A stretch of 64,000 nucleotides of DNA, taken from Actinomycetota bacterium. GTDB lineage: Bacteria; Actinomycetota; Actinomycetes; Mycobacteriales; HKI-0501. The stretch covers positions 28,533 through 92,532 of the forward strand of contig JAVEDU010000038.1 of assembly GCA_030840805.1 (NCBI GenBank), written 5' to 3'. The position numbers and the translations under genes are program-made. Below, piece after piece: positions 25,988-36,751 of this stretch (the first letter of the stretch is position 1; each line of letters begins with the position of its first letter). Below the pieces are notes generated by a model that was not told the origin of the DNA, searched no databases, and saw only the letters and a list, made by a program, of their open reading frames with translations.

Positions 25988-27010
25988 ATGAGAGCCGTCG
26001 TGTACTCCCAGACCGGTGACCCGGACGTCCTGCGCGTGGTCGAGCGGCCCGTGCCCGAGCCCGGCCCCGGCGAGGTCCGGGTGCGGCTCGTGCTGTCCGG
26101 CGTGAACCCGACCGACTGGAAGTCCCGGCGGGGCAGCGGCCCCGGCCGGCCCCTGCCGTTCCCGGAGAAGGTGCCGGACCAGGACGGCGCCGGCGTGGTC
26201 GACGCGGTCGGCCCGGGCGTCGAGGGGGTGCGCCCCGGCCAGCGGGTGTGGGTGTGGGAGGCCGCGTACCAGCGCGCCGACGGCACCGCCCAGGAGTACG
26301 TCGTCCTGCCCGCGGACCAGGTCGTCCCGCTGCCCGACGACGCCTCGTTCGAGCTCGGCGCGAGCCTGGGCATCCCGGCCCTCACCGCGCACCGCTGCCT
26401 GACCGTCGCCGACGGCGGACCCGACCGGCTGGCCCCCGGCACGCTGGACGGCCGCACGGTGCTGGTGCAGGGCGGCGCGGGCGCGGTCGGCCATTTCGCG
26501 ATCCAGCTCGCCCGCTGGGCGGGCGCCCGCGTGCTCACCACGGTCAGCAGCCCGGAGAAGGCCGAGCTGGCGCGGCGGGCCGGGGCCGACCACGTGATCA
26601 ACTACCGCGACTCCGATGCCGCCGAGGCGATCCGGGCCATCGCGCCGGACGGCGTGGACCTCGTCGCCGAGGTGGCGCCCGCGGTGAACGCGGAGCTGGA
26701 CGGGGCGGTCGTCGGCAACGACGCCACCGTGGCGAGCTACGCCGACAACGGCGGTGACACCATGACGGTCGCGATCCGGCCGAACATGGTGCTGAACACC
26801 CGGTTCCAGTTCGTGCTCGTCTACACGGTGCCGGACCGGGCGAAGCGGAACGCGGTCGAGGACGTGACCGCCGCCGTCGCCGCGGGCGTCCTCGGCGTGG
26901 GGGAGGAGCACGGGCTGCCGCTGCACCGGTTCCCGCTGGAGAAGACCGGCGCCGCACATGCCGCGGTGGAGGACGGGGTCACCGGGAAGGTGCTCGTCGA
27001 CATCGGCTGA
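25988..27010 (+). CDS. NADPH:quinone oxidoreductase, MDR family
   Basis: 340 residues, zinc-free medium-chain dehydrogenase. GroES-like N-terminal half (VRVRLVLSGVNPTDWKSRRG), then a nucleotide-binding half with VLVQGGAGAVGHFAIQLARWAGARVLTTVSS (AxxGxxG) and AGADHVINYRD. No zinc-ligand cysteines are seen, consistent with the quinone oxidoreductase/zeta-crystallin group. It reduces quinones or enones with NADPH; the natural substrate is unknown. Lies 37 bases after the betaine importer but with its own -10 hexamer, so probably an independent unit. Confidence 0.88.
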   Translation: MRAVVYSQTGDPDVLRVVERPVPEPGPGEVRVRLVLSGVNPTDWKSRRGSGPGRPLPFPEKVPDQDGAGVVDAVGPGVEGVRPGQRVWVWEAAYQRADGTAQEYVVLPADQVVPLPDDASFELGASLGIPALTAHRCLTVADGGPDRLAPGTLDGRTVLVQGGAGAVGHFAIQLARWAGARVLTTVSSPEKAELARRAGADHVINYRDSDAAEAIRAIAPDGVDLVAEVAPAVNAELDGAVVGNDATVASYADNGGDTMTVAIRPNMVLNTRFQFVLVYTVPDRAKRNAVEDVTAAVAAGVLGVGEEHGLPLHRFPLEKTGAAHAAVEDGVTGKVLVDIG

Positions 27011-27022
27011 GAGGCCGTGAGT

Positions 27023-27028
27023 CATACT
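27023..27028 (+). promoter_or_regulatory. -10 hexamer CATACT of a probable leaderless transcript (STAS gene)
   Basis: CATACT is followed by 6 bases (ccgacc) and the ATG at 27035. This pattern favours 27035 over the in-frame GTG at 27017. Confidence 0.4.
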
Positions 27029-27034
27029 CCGACC

Positions 27035-27466
27035 ATGCGGGTCAACGACGACGGCATCGAGCCGTGGAGCGCGGGTACGCGCCTGGAGACGGCACGACGT
27101 GCGCACTGTGTGGTCGCGACGGTGACCGGTGGGATCGAGCTCGGCAGCGTCACGGCGCTGCGGGAACGGCTCCACGGGCAGGTGTACGCGGGGGCGCCGC
27201 AGCTCGTGCTCGACCTGTCCGGGGTGACGTTCCTCGACTCCGCGGGCCTGTCGATGCTCGTCGGGCTGCGCCGCATCCTGGCGGCGCGCGGCGGGACGCT
27301 GCGCCTCGCCGCCTGCTCGCCGGCCGTCGTGGGTGTGCTGCACCTGACCGGCCTGGTCCGGTCGTTTGCCGTGCACGAGAGCCTGGCCGCCGCGGAGGCC
27401 GCGGCCGAGGCCGACTCCGCACCCGAGGCCGACTCCGCACCCGAGGCCGACGCCGGGTCCGGCTAG
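27035..27466 (+). CDS. STAS-domain protein (anti-sigma factor antagonist type)
   Basis: 143 residues. The STAS core has VVATVTGGIELGSVTALRERL, then LVLDLSGVTFLDSAGLSMLVGLRRIL in which the serine of DSAGL is the residue phosphorylated by anti-sigma kinases in SpoIIAA/RsbV-type proteins. No partner kinase gene is adjacent. The C-terminal tail is acidic and formed by an 18-bp tandem repeat (27407-27451). The stop codon TAG shares the CTAG at 27463-27466 with the stop of the convergent carboxyltransferase gene. Confidence 0.85.
   Translation: MRVNDDGIEPWSAGTRLETARRAHCVVATVTGGIELGSVTALRERLHGQVYAGAPQLVLDLSGVTFLDSAGLSMLVGLRRILAARGGTLRLAACSPAVVGVLHLTGLVRSFAVHESLAAAEAAAEADSAPEADSAPEADAGSG
27407..27451 (+). 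repeat. Tandem repeat of 18 bp (2.5 copies) in the STAS gene
   Basis: GAGGCCGACTCCGCACCC occurs at 27407-27424 and 27425-27442 without a mismatch, with half a copy to 27451. It encodes the acidic E-A-D-S-A-P repeat at the C-terminus, in frame, so copy-number change would only alter tail length. Confidence 0.9.
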
Positions 27467-29226
27467 GTGCGGTCGCGGCCCGCCCGGGTGCGGGTGAGCC
27501 ACGCCCGGGTGTCGGCCGGGTCGATGACCGCGTCGATCTCCAGCAGCCGGGCCACGGCGATCGCCTTGCCGCGCTGGTGGAGGTCGCCCACGCGGGCGTC
27601 CAGGACGGCCTGCCGCGCCTCGTCGTCGGGCTGCGCGTCCAGCTCGGCCCGGAAGACGATCCGCGCCGCGCCCTCCAGCCCCATCGCGCCGAACTCCCCG
27701 GTCGGCCAGGACACGGTGGCCAGCGGCCGGCGGAAGCTGCCCCCGCCCATCGCCATCGCCCCGATCCCGTACCCCTTGCGCAGGCAGACGAGCACCAGCG
27801 GCACGGTCAGCGACGCACCGGCGGTCACCATCCGCGCCGCGGCGGCCATCGTGCCGTGCCGCTCACTCTCCGGCCCCACCATGAAGCCGGGCGTGTCACA
27901 CAGCGACACGATCGGGAGCCCGAAGCGCTCGCACAGCCCGAGGAAGGCGGCGGCCTTGTCGGCCGCCGCCGCGTCGATCGCCCCGCCCAGGTGCCGGGGG
28001 TCGTTCGCCAGCAGGCCCCAGGAGCGCCCCTCGACCCGGATCAGCGCGGTCACCAGGCCGGGCGCGTACTCCCGGCGCAGCTCCAGGACCGAGCCGGTGT
28101 CGGCGATCAGCTCGACCGCGGCCCGGACGTCGTACCCCCGCTTGCGGTCGGCGGGCACGACCTCCCGGAGTCCCGCCTGGTCGCCGGCCGTCCAGTCCGT
28201 GACCGTGCCCCCGAGGTGGCCGAGCGCCTGCCGGGCCAGCGCCGTCGCGTGCGCCTCGTCGTCGGCGAGGAGGTCGACGGCGCCGTTCGCGGCGTGCATC
28301 GCGGCGGGGCCGACCTCCTCCGGCCGGCAGGCGCCGAGGCCGCCGGCCTCGATCATCACGGGACCGGCGAGGCCGAGCGAGCTGCCGTGGGTGGCGATCC
28401 GGAGGTCCGCGCAGCCGAACAGCAGGGCGTTGCCGGCGAAGCAGTACCCGGAGTTCACCGCGATCCGTGGTGCCCGGACCGCGGCGAAGCTCGCGAACGT
28501 GTCGAGGTCGAGCGAGGAGAACGCGGCGTCGAGGAAGTCGGTGTCCCCGGGGCGCCCGCCGCCGCCCTCGGTGTAGAGGACCACCGGCAGGTCCTCGGCG
28601 TGGGCGAGCGCGAGGACGCGGTCGGTCTTCTTGTGGTTGAACAGCCCCTGGGTGCCCGCGAGCACCGTGTAGTCGTACGCGAGGACGGCGGTCCGCGCTC
28701 CGTGCACCGAGCCGAACCCGGCGATCAGGCCGTCGGCGGGGGTGGCGGTGACCAGCTCGGCGAGGGGGCGGATCCGGCGCTGCCCGGCGACGACGAGCTG
28801 GCCGTACTCCAGGAACGTGTCCTCGTCGCAGAGGTCGGCGACGTTCTCCCGGGCCGTGCGCAGGCCGCGGCCGTGGCGCCTGGCGACGGCGGCCGGCCGG
28901 TTCGCGTCCAGGGTGGGGGCGAGCGCGGCGTCGAGTTCGGCCAGATCGGTACGCGGCTCCGGGGCGGTGGCCCCGGGGGCATCCGCCGGTGGGGCAGCAC
29001 CGTCCGGGGTGCCGTCGAGGTACAGCAGCGGTTCGCCGGCCGCGACGACGCTGCCGGGACGCACCGGCAACGGTCCGACGACGACCCCGCCCCGCTCCGC
29101 GACGACGACGTGCTCCATCTTCATCGACTCCAGCACGGCGAGCTCCTGACCGGCCCGCACGGTGTCACCCGCGGCGACGTGGAGGGTGACGACGGTCCCG
29201 CGCATCGGTGCGCCGACGTGGATCAT
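27463..29226 (-). CDS. Biotin-carrier/carboxyltransferase fusion (acyl-CoA carboxylase without biotin carboxylase)
   Basis: 587 residues. Residues 1-75 are a biotinyl domain with biotin lysine K36 in VLESMKMEHV. The rest is a full carboxyltransferase with beta-like half (TVLAGTQGLFNHKKTDRVL, VLYTEGGGGRPG) and alpha-like half (LRREYAPGLV, SLCDTPGFMVG, MAMGGGSFRRP). The ATP-grasp biotin carboxylase is absent from the protein and from the neighbouring genes. Order BCCP-CT equals a single-chain long-chain acyl-CoA carboxylase with its first domain removed. It may use a carboxylase encoded elsewhere or act as a transcarboxylase. TAGAGT-N7-ATG suggests a leaderless mRNA. Confidence 0.85.
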   Translation of the reverse strand: MIHVGAPMRGTVVTLHVAAGDTVRAGQELAVLESMKMEHVVVAERGGVVVGPLPVRPGSVVAAGEPLLYLDGTPDGAAPPADAPGATAPEPRTDLAELDAALAPTLDANRPAAVARRHGRGLRTARENVADLCDEDTFLEYGQLVVAGQRRIRPLAELVTATPADGLIAGFGSVHGARTAVLAYDYTVLAGTQGLFNHKKTDRVLALAHAEDLPVVLYTEGGGGRPGDTDFLDAAFSSLDLDTFASFAAVRAPRIAVNSGYCFAGNALLFGCADLRIATHGSSLGLAGPVMIEAGGLGACRPEEVGPAAMHAANGAVDLLADDEAHATALARQALGHLGGTVTDWTAGDQAGLREVVPADRKRGYDVRAAVELIADTGSVLELRREYAPGLVTALIRVEGRSWGLLANDPRHLGGAIDAAAADKAAAFLGLCERFGLPIVSLCDTPGFMVGPESERHGTMAAAARMVTAGASLTVPLVLVCLRKGYGIGAMAMGGGSFRRPLATVSWPTGEFGAMGLEGAARIVFRAELDAQPDDEARQAVLDARVGDLHQRGKAIAVARLLEIDAVIDPADTRAWLTRTRAGRDRT

Positions 29227-29233
29227 GCGGTGC

Positions 29234-29239
29234 ACTCTA
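29234..29239 (-). promoter_or_regulatory. -10 hexamer TAGAGT of a probable leaderless transcript (carboxyltransferase gene)
   Basis: On the minus strand TAGAGT is followed by 7 bases and the ATG at 29226. The upstream IclR gene ends 30 bases before. Confidence 0.45.
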
Positions 29240-29255
29240 GGGAGCCGCGCCGATC

Positions 29256-30026
29256 TCAGCCGCGGTGGCCGAGCTCCGCGCCGATCTGGTCGGCGGCCTT
29301 GCGCAGCAGCGGGACGACGTCGGCCCGCAGGGACTCCGCGTTCGAGCGGCCCGAGGAGGTCGAGGAGGCGAGCGCGGCGACGACCTGACCGCTGCGGTCG
29401 CGGATCGGGACGGAGGCGGAGATCAGCCCGTTCTCCAGCTCCTGGTCCACGATGGCGTACCCGGCGGCGCGGACCTCGGCGAGTGCCTGGCGCAGCCCCT
29501 CGCGCGTGGTGATCGTGTGGTCGGTGAACCGGGTCAGCTCGGTGCCCGCGAGGTGACCCTCCACGGCGGACTCGGCCGACCAGGCCAGCAGCACCTGGCC
29601 CATCGAGGTCGCGTGGACGGGCACCCGCGTACCGACCGCAACGTTGATACTCATGATCCGGCGCACGGGCACCCGGGCGATGTAGACGACCTCGCCGCCG
29701 TCGAGCGCCGCGAGGGAGGCGGATTCCTGGGTCTCCTCGGCCAGCGCGAGCAGGTGCGGCTGGGCGAGCTCCACCAGCGCGTTCGAGGCGAAGTACCGCT
29801 GGCCGATCTGCAGGACACGGGGGGTCAGCGCCCACCGGCCCCCCTCGGACCGCACGTAGCCGAGCCGCTGCAGCGTCAGCAGGATCCGCCGGACCGCGGG
29901 CCGGGACAGGCTCGTCTCGGCGGCCAGCTCGGCCAGGGTGGGGTGGGGGTGCCGGTCGTCGAACGCGAGCAGTACGGCCAGGCCCCGCTCGAGGCTCTGG
30001 ATGAAATCGCGGTCGTTCTCGCTCAC
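29256..30026 (-). CDS. IclR-family regulator of the phenol/catechol genes
   Basis: 256 residues. N-terminal winged helix (FIQSLERGLAVLLAFDD, TLAELAAETSLSRPAVRRILLTLQRLGYV) and C-terminal GAF-like effector domain (VARVPVRRIMSINVAVGTRVPVHATSMGQVLLA, GYAIVDQELENGLISASVPI), as in PcaR/CatR-type regulators of aromatic catabolism. GTG 30026 has GAGGG 7 bases upstream; ATG 30050 is an alternative without a ribosome site. Divergent from the hydroxylase-catABC operon, so it very probably controls it, perhaps in response to muconate or a pathway intermediate. Confidence 0.87.
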   Translation of the reverse strand: MSENDRDFIQSLERGLAVLLAFDDRHPHPTLAELAAETSLSRPAVRRILLTLQRLGYVRSEGGRWALTPRVLQIGQRYFASNALVELAQPHLLALAEETQESASLAALDGGEVVYIARVPVRRIMSINVAVGTRVPVHATSMGQVLLAWSAESAVEGHLAGTELTRFTDHTITTREGLRQALAEVRAAGYAIVDQELENGLISASVPIRDRSGQVVAALASSTSSGRSNAESLRADVVPLLRKAADQIGAELGHRG

Positions 30027-30100
30027 ACTCCCGCCCTCGTCTCTTGACATCGGTTGTGACCCACTGCACAGTCGGGACCCGAACGCAATGCGGGCGGCTC

Positions 30101-30115
30101 GTACGCACAGCGTAC
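30101..30115. promoter_or_regulatory. Perfect palindrome GTACGC-aca-GCGTAC, likely IclR operator
   Basis: Six-base perfect arms around a 3-base spacer, in the gap between the divergent IclR gene and the flavin reductase gene and only 4 bases before its ribosome site. Size and position suit an IclR-family dimer site. Confidence 0.55.
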
Positions 30116-30130
30116 ACCTGGAGGCGTGCT

Positions 30131-30703
30131 GTGGCACTCGATCCGAACGAACTCCGAGCCTGTTTCGGACGCTTCGCCACCGGCGTCACCGTCGTGACGT
30201 GCGCCGGTGACGCCGGTCGCCCGCACGGCGCGACCGTCAACGCGTTCACCGCGGTGTCGCTGGATCCGGCCCTGTGCCAGGTCACGCTCACCCGATCGTC
30301 CCGGGCGGCTCGGTACCTCGACGGCGCCCCGTTCACCGTCAACATCCTGGCGGCGGACCAGCTCGGTGTCGCCGTGCACTTCGCGGGGCGGCCGAGGGAG
30401 ACCGAACCGGTGTGGGCGCCCGGCGCCGCCGCACCGGTGCTCGCCGGCACGGCCGCCACGATCTCGTGCGCGCCGTGGCGCAGGTACGACGGCGGAGACC
30501 ACCTCCTCGTGCTCGGTGAGGTCACCGGCATCACGGTCACCGACCGGCCGCCGCTGCTGTTCTTTGGTGGACAGTTCCACCAGCTCGGCGAGCGTTCACA
30601 CGGTTCGCCGTGGCTGGGTTCGCTCGACTGCCCGTCCAGCGGCTGGTTCCAGCCGGAGACGACCTTCACACCGCGGCGGCGTTCCGCGCCGCTCGCGGGC
30701 TGA
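30131..30703 (+). CDS. pheA2: Flavin reductase component of a two-component phenol hydroxylase
   Basis: 190 residues of the flavin reductase-like (HpaC) family: [43 protein letters not shown], then [19 protein letters not shown] and [12 protein letters not shown]. It supplies reduced flavin from NADH to the hydroxylase encoded next. GTG 30131 has GGAGG (30120-30124) at 6 bases. First gene of the five-gene operon leading to muconolactone isomerase. The pheA2 name follows Rhodococcus usage and rests on context. Confidence 0.85.
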   Translation: MALDPNELRACFGRFATGVTVVTCAGDAGRPHGATVNAFTAVSLDPALCQVTLTRSSRAARYLDGAPFTVNILAADQLGVAVHFAGRPRETEPVWAPGAAAPVLAGTAATISCAPWRRYDGGDHLLVLGEVTGITVTDRPPLLFFGGQFHQLGERSHGSPWLGSLDCPSSGWFQPETTFTPRRRSAPLAG

Positions 30704-30734
30704 CCCGTACCTCCCACTCGAAGAAGGTGCACGG

Positions 30735-33177
<2,443 letters not shown>

Positions 33178-33184
33178 GTGATCG

Positions 33185-33218
33185 GCCGGCCGGTGCGGGA
33201 CCTCCCGTACCGGCCGGC
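33185..33218 (+). promoter_or_regulatory. Strong hairpin between catA and catB
   Basis: GCCGGCCGGT (33185-33194) and ACCGGCCGGC (33209-33218) pair perfectly; inner bases extend the stem to about 15 bp with one G-U pair, leaving a 4-base loop. No U-tract follows and catB starts 21 bases later, so it is more likely an mRNA-processing or partial attenuation element than a full terminator. Confidence 0.55.
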
Positions 33219-33239
33219 GCCACGAGACGGAGACTGCAC

Positions 33240-34361
33240 ATGAGCGACAAGCGCGTCGAGCGCCTCGAGACCACGATCCTGGACGTGCCGCTGCGCCGTC
33301 CGCACCGCTTCGCCCGGGCGAGCATGGACGCGCAGCCCATGCTCCTCGTCCGGGTCCACACCGCGGGCGGCGTGACCGGGATCGGCGAGGGCGTCGTGCC
33401 CGGCGGCCCGTGGTGGGGCGGCGAGTCGGTCGAGACGATGAAGGCGATCGTCGACACCTACCTGGCGCCGGTCGTGGTGGGCCAGGAGGTGGACCGGATC
33501 GCCGACATCCAGCAGCGGATGCACGACGTGTCCGCGGAGAACCTGTTCGCCAAGGCGGCCGTCGAGGTCGCCCTGCACGACGCCTGGGGCCGGACGCTCG
33601 GCGTACCGGTGCACACGCTGCTCGGCGGCCTCGCCCGCGACTCGATCGCGGTCACCTGGGCGCTCGGCACCGAGGAGGCCGGTGTCGTCGTCGACGAGGC
33701 GCTGGAGAAGCTGGACTCCGGGCAGCACCACAGCTTCAAGCTGAAGATGGGCGCGCAGTCCCCGGAGGACGACACCCGGCGCATCGTCGAGATCGCCTCG
33801 AAACTCGCCTGCCGGGCCGGTGTACGCGTCGACCTCAACGCCCGCTGGGACCGCCTCACCTCGCTGAGGTACCTGCCCCGGCTCGTGGAGGCGGGCGTCG
33901 AGCTGATCGAGCAACCCGTGCCGGCCGAGGACATCGAGGGGATGGTCGCGATCAACGCCGCCCTGCCGATCCCGGTGATGGCGGACGAGAGCCTGCGCAC
34001 GCCGCGGGACGCGTACCGGCTCGCCCGGCTGGGGGCCGCGGACGTCTACTCGCTGAAGACCACCAAGTCCGGCGGGCTGCGCAACACCCGGATGATCGCC
34101 GACGTCGCCGCGGCGGCCGCGATCCCGTGTCACGGGGGCACGGCGATCGAGGGGCCGATCGGCACGGCCGGCTCCCTGCACCTCGCCTGCGCGCTGCCGA
34201 ACGTCACGTTCGGCAGCGAGCTGTTCGGACCGCTGCTCATGCGCGAGGAGCTGCTCACCACGCCGCTGGAGTACCGCGACGGCCACCTGCACCTCCCGTC
34301 CGGACCCGGCCTGGGCGTGGAGCTGGACCCCGACGCGGTCGCGAAGTTCACGAGGAGCTGA
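33240..34361 (+). CDS. catB: Muconate cycloisomerase
   Basis: 373 residues, enolase superfamily. Converts cis,cis-muconate to (S)-muconolactone. The lysine motif is KLKMG near residue 165; metal ligands follow as D in VDLNARWD, E in LIEQPVPAED and D in VMADESL; the second lysine is in SLKTTKSGG. Typical start ETTILDVPLRRPH. ACGGAG lies 8 bases before the ATG. Chloromuconate versions are similar, but without chlorocatechol genes nearby the ordinary substrate is preferred. Confidence 0.93.
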   Translation: MSDKRVERLETTILDVPLRRPHRFARASMDAQPMLLVRVHTAGGVTGIGEGVVPGGPWWGGESVETMKAIVDTYLAPVVVGQEVDRIADIQQRMHDVSAENLFAKAAVEVALHDAWGRTLGVPVHTLLGGLARDSIAVTWALGTEEAGVVVDEALEKLDSGQHHSFKLKMGAQSPEDDTRRIVEIASKLACRAGVRVDLNARWDRLTSLRYLPRLVEAGVELIEQPVPAEDIEGMVAINAALPIPVMADESLRTPRDAYRLARLGAADVYSLKTTKSGGLRNTRMIADVAAAAAIPCHGGTAIEGPIGTAGSLHLACALPNVTFGSELFGPLLMREELLTTPLEYRDGHLHLPSGPGLGVELDPDAVAKFTRS

Positions 34362-34365
34362 GCCG

Positions 34366-34641
34366 ATGCTGTTCCTGGTCAAGATGGACGTGGCCATCCC
34401 GTACGACCTCGATCCCGCCGAGCGCACGCGCCTGCTGGCGGAGGAGAAGGCGCGCGCCCGGCAGCTCCAGCGGGACGGCGTCTGGGTGCACCTGTGGCGG
34501 GTCGCCGGGCAGTACGCCAACTACAGCGTGCTGGACGTGGCGTCGCCCGACGAGCTCCACGAGGTCCTGTGGAGCCTGCCGCTGTTCCCGTTCATGACCA
34601 TCGAGGTGACGGCGCTGGCACGGCACCCGTCGGCGATCTGA
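34366..34641 (+). CDS. catC: Muconolactone delta-isomerase
   Basis: 91 residues, exactly the size of CatC. Begins MLFLVKMDVAIPYDLDP and includes LWRVAGQYANYSVLDVAS and LFPFMTIEVTALARHPS, all family signatures. It isomerises muconolactone to beta-ketoadipate enol-lactone. GAGGAG (34351-34356) overlaps the end of catB and serves as ribosome site. Last gene of the operon; the enol-lactone hydrolase and later steps are not in this window. The convergent SDR gene stops only 3 bases after it. Confidence 0.94.
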   Translation: MLFLVKMDVAIPYDLDPAERTRLLAEEKARARQLQRDGVWVHLWRVAGQYANYSVLDVASPDELHEVLWSLPLFPFMTIEVTALARHPSAI

Positions 34642-34644
34642 GCC

Positions 34645-36096
34645 TCACCAGGCGGCGGGCGCGTAGTCCTTCAGGAAGCAGCCGTACAGATCCTCGCCCG
34701 CCTCGCCGCGGACGATCGGGTCGTACACCCGCGCCGCCCCGTCGACGAGGTCCAGCGGGGCGTGGAAGCCCTCCTCGGCGAGCCGCACCTTCGTCGGGTG
34801 CGGCCGTTCGTCGGTGATCCAGCCGGTGTCCACACTGGTCATGAGGATGCCGTCGGACAGCATCTCCTCGGCGCTCGTGCGGGTGAGCATGTTCAGCGCG
34901 GCCTTGGCCATGTTGGTGTGCGGGTGCCCGGGTCCCTTGTACGCGCGGCTGAACTGACCCTCCATCGCGGACACGTTCACAATGTATTTCCGGCGCGCCC
35001 GCGCCGCGGCCATGGCCGGGCGGAGGCGGCTCACCAGGATGAACGGCGCGGTCTGGTTGCAGAGCTGGACCTCCAGCAGCTCCATCGCGTCGACCTCGTC
35101 CACGCGCTGGACCCAGCTGTTGACCTCGTGCAGGTCCGGGACCAGGCCGCCCGCGTCGATGGCGGTCCGGGCCGCGATCCGTTCCAGGGACGCCGATCCC
35201 GCGGTGAGCGCCAGGCCGGTCAGCGCGGCCGGGGTCAGCGCATCGGGGGACGGGTGCTCGGACAGCGACCGGGTCAGCGCCGCCGGATGGGCGTCGCTGG
35301 TGTGCCCGAACGTCAGCATCTCCGGCAGTGGACCGGACGGGAGCGGCGCGGACTCCGCCTCGGCGAGCGGCGCGTAGGAGCCGGGGGAGCGGCGGACGGT
35401 CTGCGCGGCGTTGTTGACCAGGATGTCCAGCGGTCCCTGCTCGGCCACCGCGTCGGCCAGGCCCACGACCTGGGCCGGGTCCCGCAGGTCGATGCCGACG
35501 ATCCGGAGCCGGTGGATCCACGCGGCGCTGTCCGGCATCGCGGTGAAGCGGCGGATCGCGTCGTTCGGGAACCGCGTGGTGATCGTCGTGTGGGCGCCGT
35601 CGCGGAGCAGCCGCAGCGCGATGTACATGCCGATCTTCGCCCGCCCGCCGGTGAGCAGCGCCCGCCGGCCGGTGAGGTCGGTGCGCTGGTCGCGGCGGCT
35701 CCGGTTCAGCGCGGCACACGGCGGGCACAGCTGGTGATAGAACGCGTCGACCTCGGCGTACCGGTTCTTGCAGGTGTAGCAGGACCGGGCCCGCAGCAGC
35801 GTGCCCGCCGAGGCGCCGGCCACGGTGCTGACGAGGGGGATGCCCTGCGTCTCGTCGTCGATGCGCCCCGGCGCCCCGGTCGCGGTGGCCTCGGTGACCG
35901 CCTTGTCGTTGGCCGTCACGGCGGCGCGCCGCTCGGTCCGGCGGCGCAGCTTCACGCTCTTGAAGATCCGCGCGGTGGCCCGCCGGACGGCAACCGCGTC
36001 GGGGTGCTCGGGCGGCAGCTCGTCGACCTGGGCGAGCACCCGCAGGGCGGTCGCGAGGTCCGCGGGGTCGATCTTGTCCTGGTCCTGCGTCGTCAT
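34645..36096 (-). CDS. Atypical short-chain dehydrogenase with N-terminal zinc-knuckle region
   Basis: 483 residues. Residues 1-125 are a helical region with basic stretch VKLRRRTERRAAV and a C-x2-C...C-x2-C pair (SCYTCKNRY, LCPPCAALN) that could bind zinc. Residues 140-480 are a Rossmann SDR: RALLTGGRAKIGMYIALRLL, ILVNNAA, IVNVSAMEGQF. The usual YxxxK reads T-N-M-A-K in GHPHTNMAKAALNML, so the catalytic tyrosine is missing while serine and lysine remain. A known but uncharacterised long SDR type; the reaction is unknown. ATG 36096 has AGAGG 8 bases upstream. Confidence 0.82.
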   Translation of the reverse strand: MTTQDQDKIDPADLATALRVLAQVDELPPEHPDAVAVRRATARIFKSVKLRRRTERRAAVTANDKAVTEATATGAPGRIDDETQGIPLVSTVAGASAGTLLRARSCYTCKNRYAEVDAFYHQLCPPCAALNRSRRDQRTDLTGRRALLTGGRAKIGMYIALRLLRDGAHTTITTRFPNDAIRRFTAMPDSAAWIHRLRIVGIDLRDPAQVVGLADAVAEQGPLDILVNNAAQTVRRSPGSYAPLAEAESAPLPSGPLPEMLTFGHTSDAHPAALTRSLSEHPSPDALTPAALTGLALTAGSASLERIAARTAIDAGGLVPDLHEVNSWVQRVDEVDAMELLEVQLCNQTAPFILVSRLRPAMAAARARRKYIVNVSAMEGQFSRAYKGPGHPHTNMAKAALNMLTRTSAEEMLSDGILMTSVDTGWITDERPHPTKVRLAEEGFHAPLDLVDGAARVYDPIVRGEAGEDLYGCFLKDYAPAAW

Positions 36097-36161
36097 CCCC
36101 ACTACCTCTGCCGGTGAAAGCTGCTCTCCACTGTACGCAGCCGTCCGGGTCGAGCCTCGGC

Positions 36162-36701
36162 TCACCCGTTCGGACCCGGCCGCGAGCCCGGGTCAGCGCC
36201 CGCCGGGCCGCCGTACCGGCGGATCAGCACGAGGGAGACGGTCAGCGCCAGCACCACCCCGGCGTTGACGCCGAGCTCGATCATCGTGCGCTGGAGCGGG
36301 GCGTCCTCCCCGGCCAGCGACAGCCGGGCGCCGACCGTGAGGATGTGCCGGACCGTCGAGATGATCGCGATGACCAGGAACGGCTGCAGCCGGAACCCGA
36401 CGCCCTGGAACCGCGCGATGATCGTCCGCAGGCTCTCCATGACGATCACCACGAACAGCACACCGTTCAGCCCGCGGGTCATCGTCTCGGCGAACGCCTC
36501 GTGCGGCGGCCGGAAGATCAGGTCGTGGCCGGTCCGCGCGAGCACCACCACGGCGATCCCGAACAGCAGCACGGACAGGACGAAGAACACGACGTCCTCG
36601 CCGAGGTGCAGGAGCAAGACCAGGTACGTCGCGAGCCTGCCGGCCGGCGGCTCGGTCGGCAGGCCCTCGTCGTCGGTCCCGGGAAGGCGGGGCGTCACCA
36701 C
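36162..36701 (-). CDS. PsiE-family membrane protein
   Basis: 179 residues with four hydrophobic helices (about 23-60, 78-98, 108-125, 140-162): LVLLLHLGEDVVFFVLSVLLFGIAVVVLA, VLFVVIVMESLRTIIARF, FLVIAIISTVRHILTVG, VNAGVVLALTVSLVLI. These fit the phosphate-starvation-inducible PsiE family, of unknown biochemical function. GTG 36701 is chosen for lack of a better start (36698 is also in frame). It lies 65 bases upstream of the SDR gene on the same strand and may be co-transcribed. Confidence 0.75.
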   Translation of the reverse strand: MVTPRLPGTDDEGLPTEPPAGRLATYLVLLLHLGEDVVFFVLSVLLFGIAVVVLARTGHDLIFRPPHEAFAETMTRGLNGVLFVVIVMESLRTIIARFQGVGFRLQPFLVIAIISTVRHILTVGARLSLAGEDAPLQRTMIELGVNAGVVLALTVSLVLIRRYGGPAGADPGSRPGPNG

Positions 36702-36751
36702 GCCCCGGCGCTACCCGGGGGGACTCGGTCGAACCCGCCGCGGGGTGACGC

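Noticed and set aside
30050..30137. Longer N-terminus for the IclR gene (starts at 30050 or 30137)
   Set aside because: No ribosome site, and the extension would run through the probable operator region; GTG 30026 is better supported.
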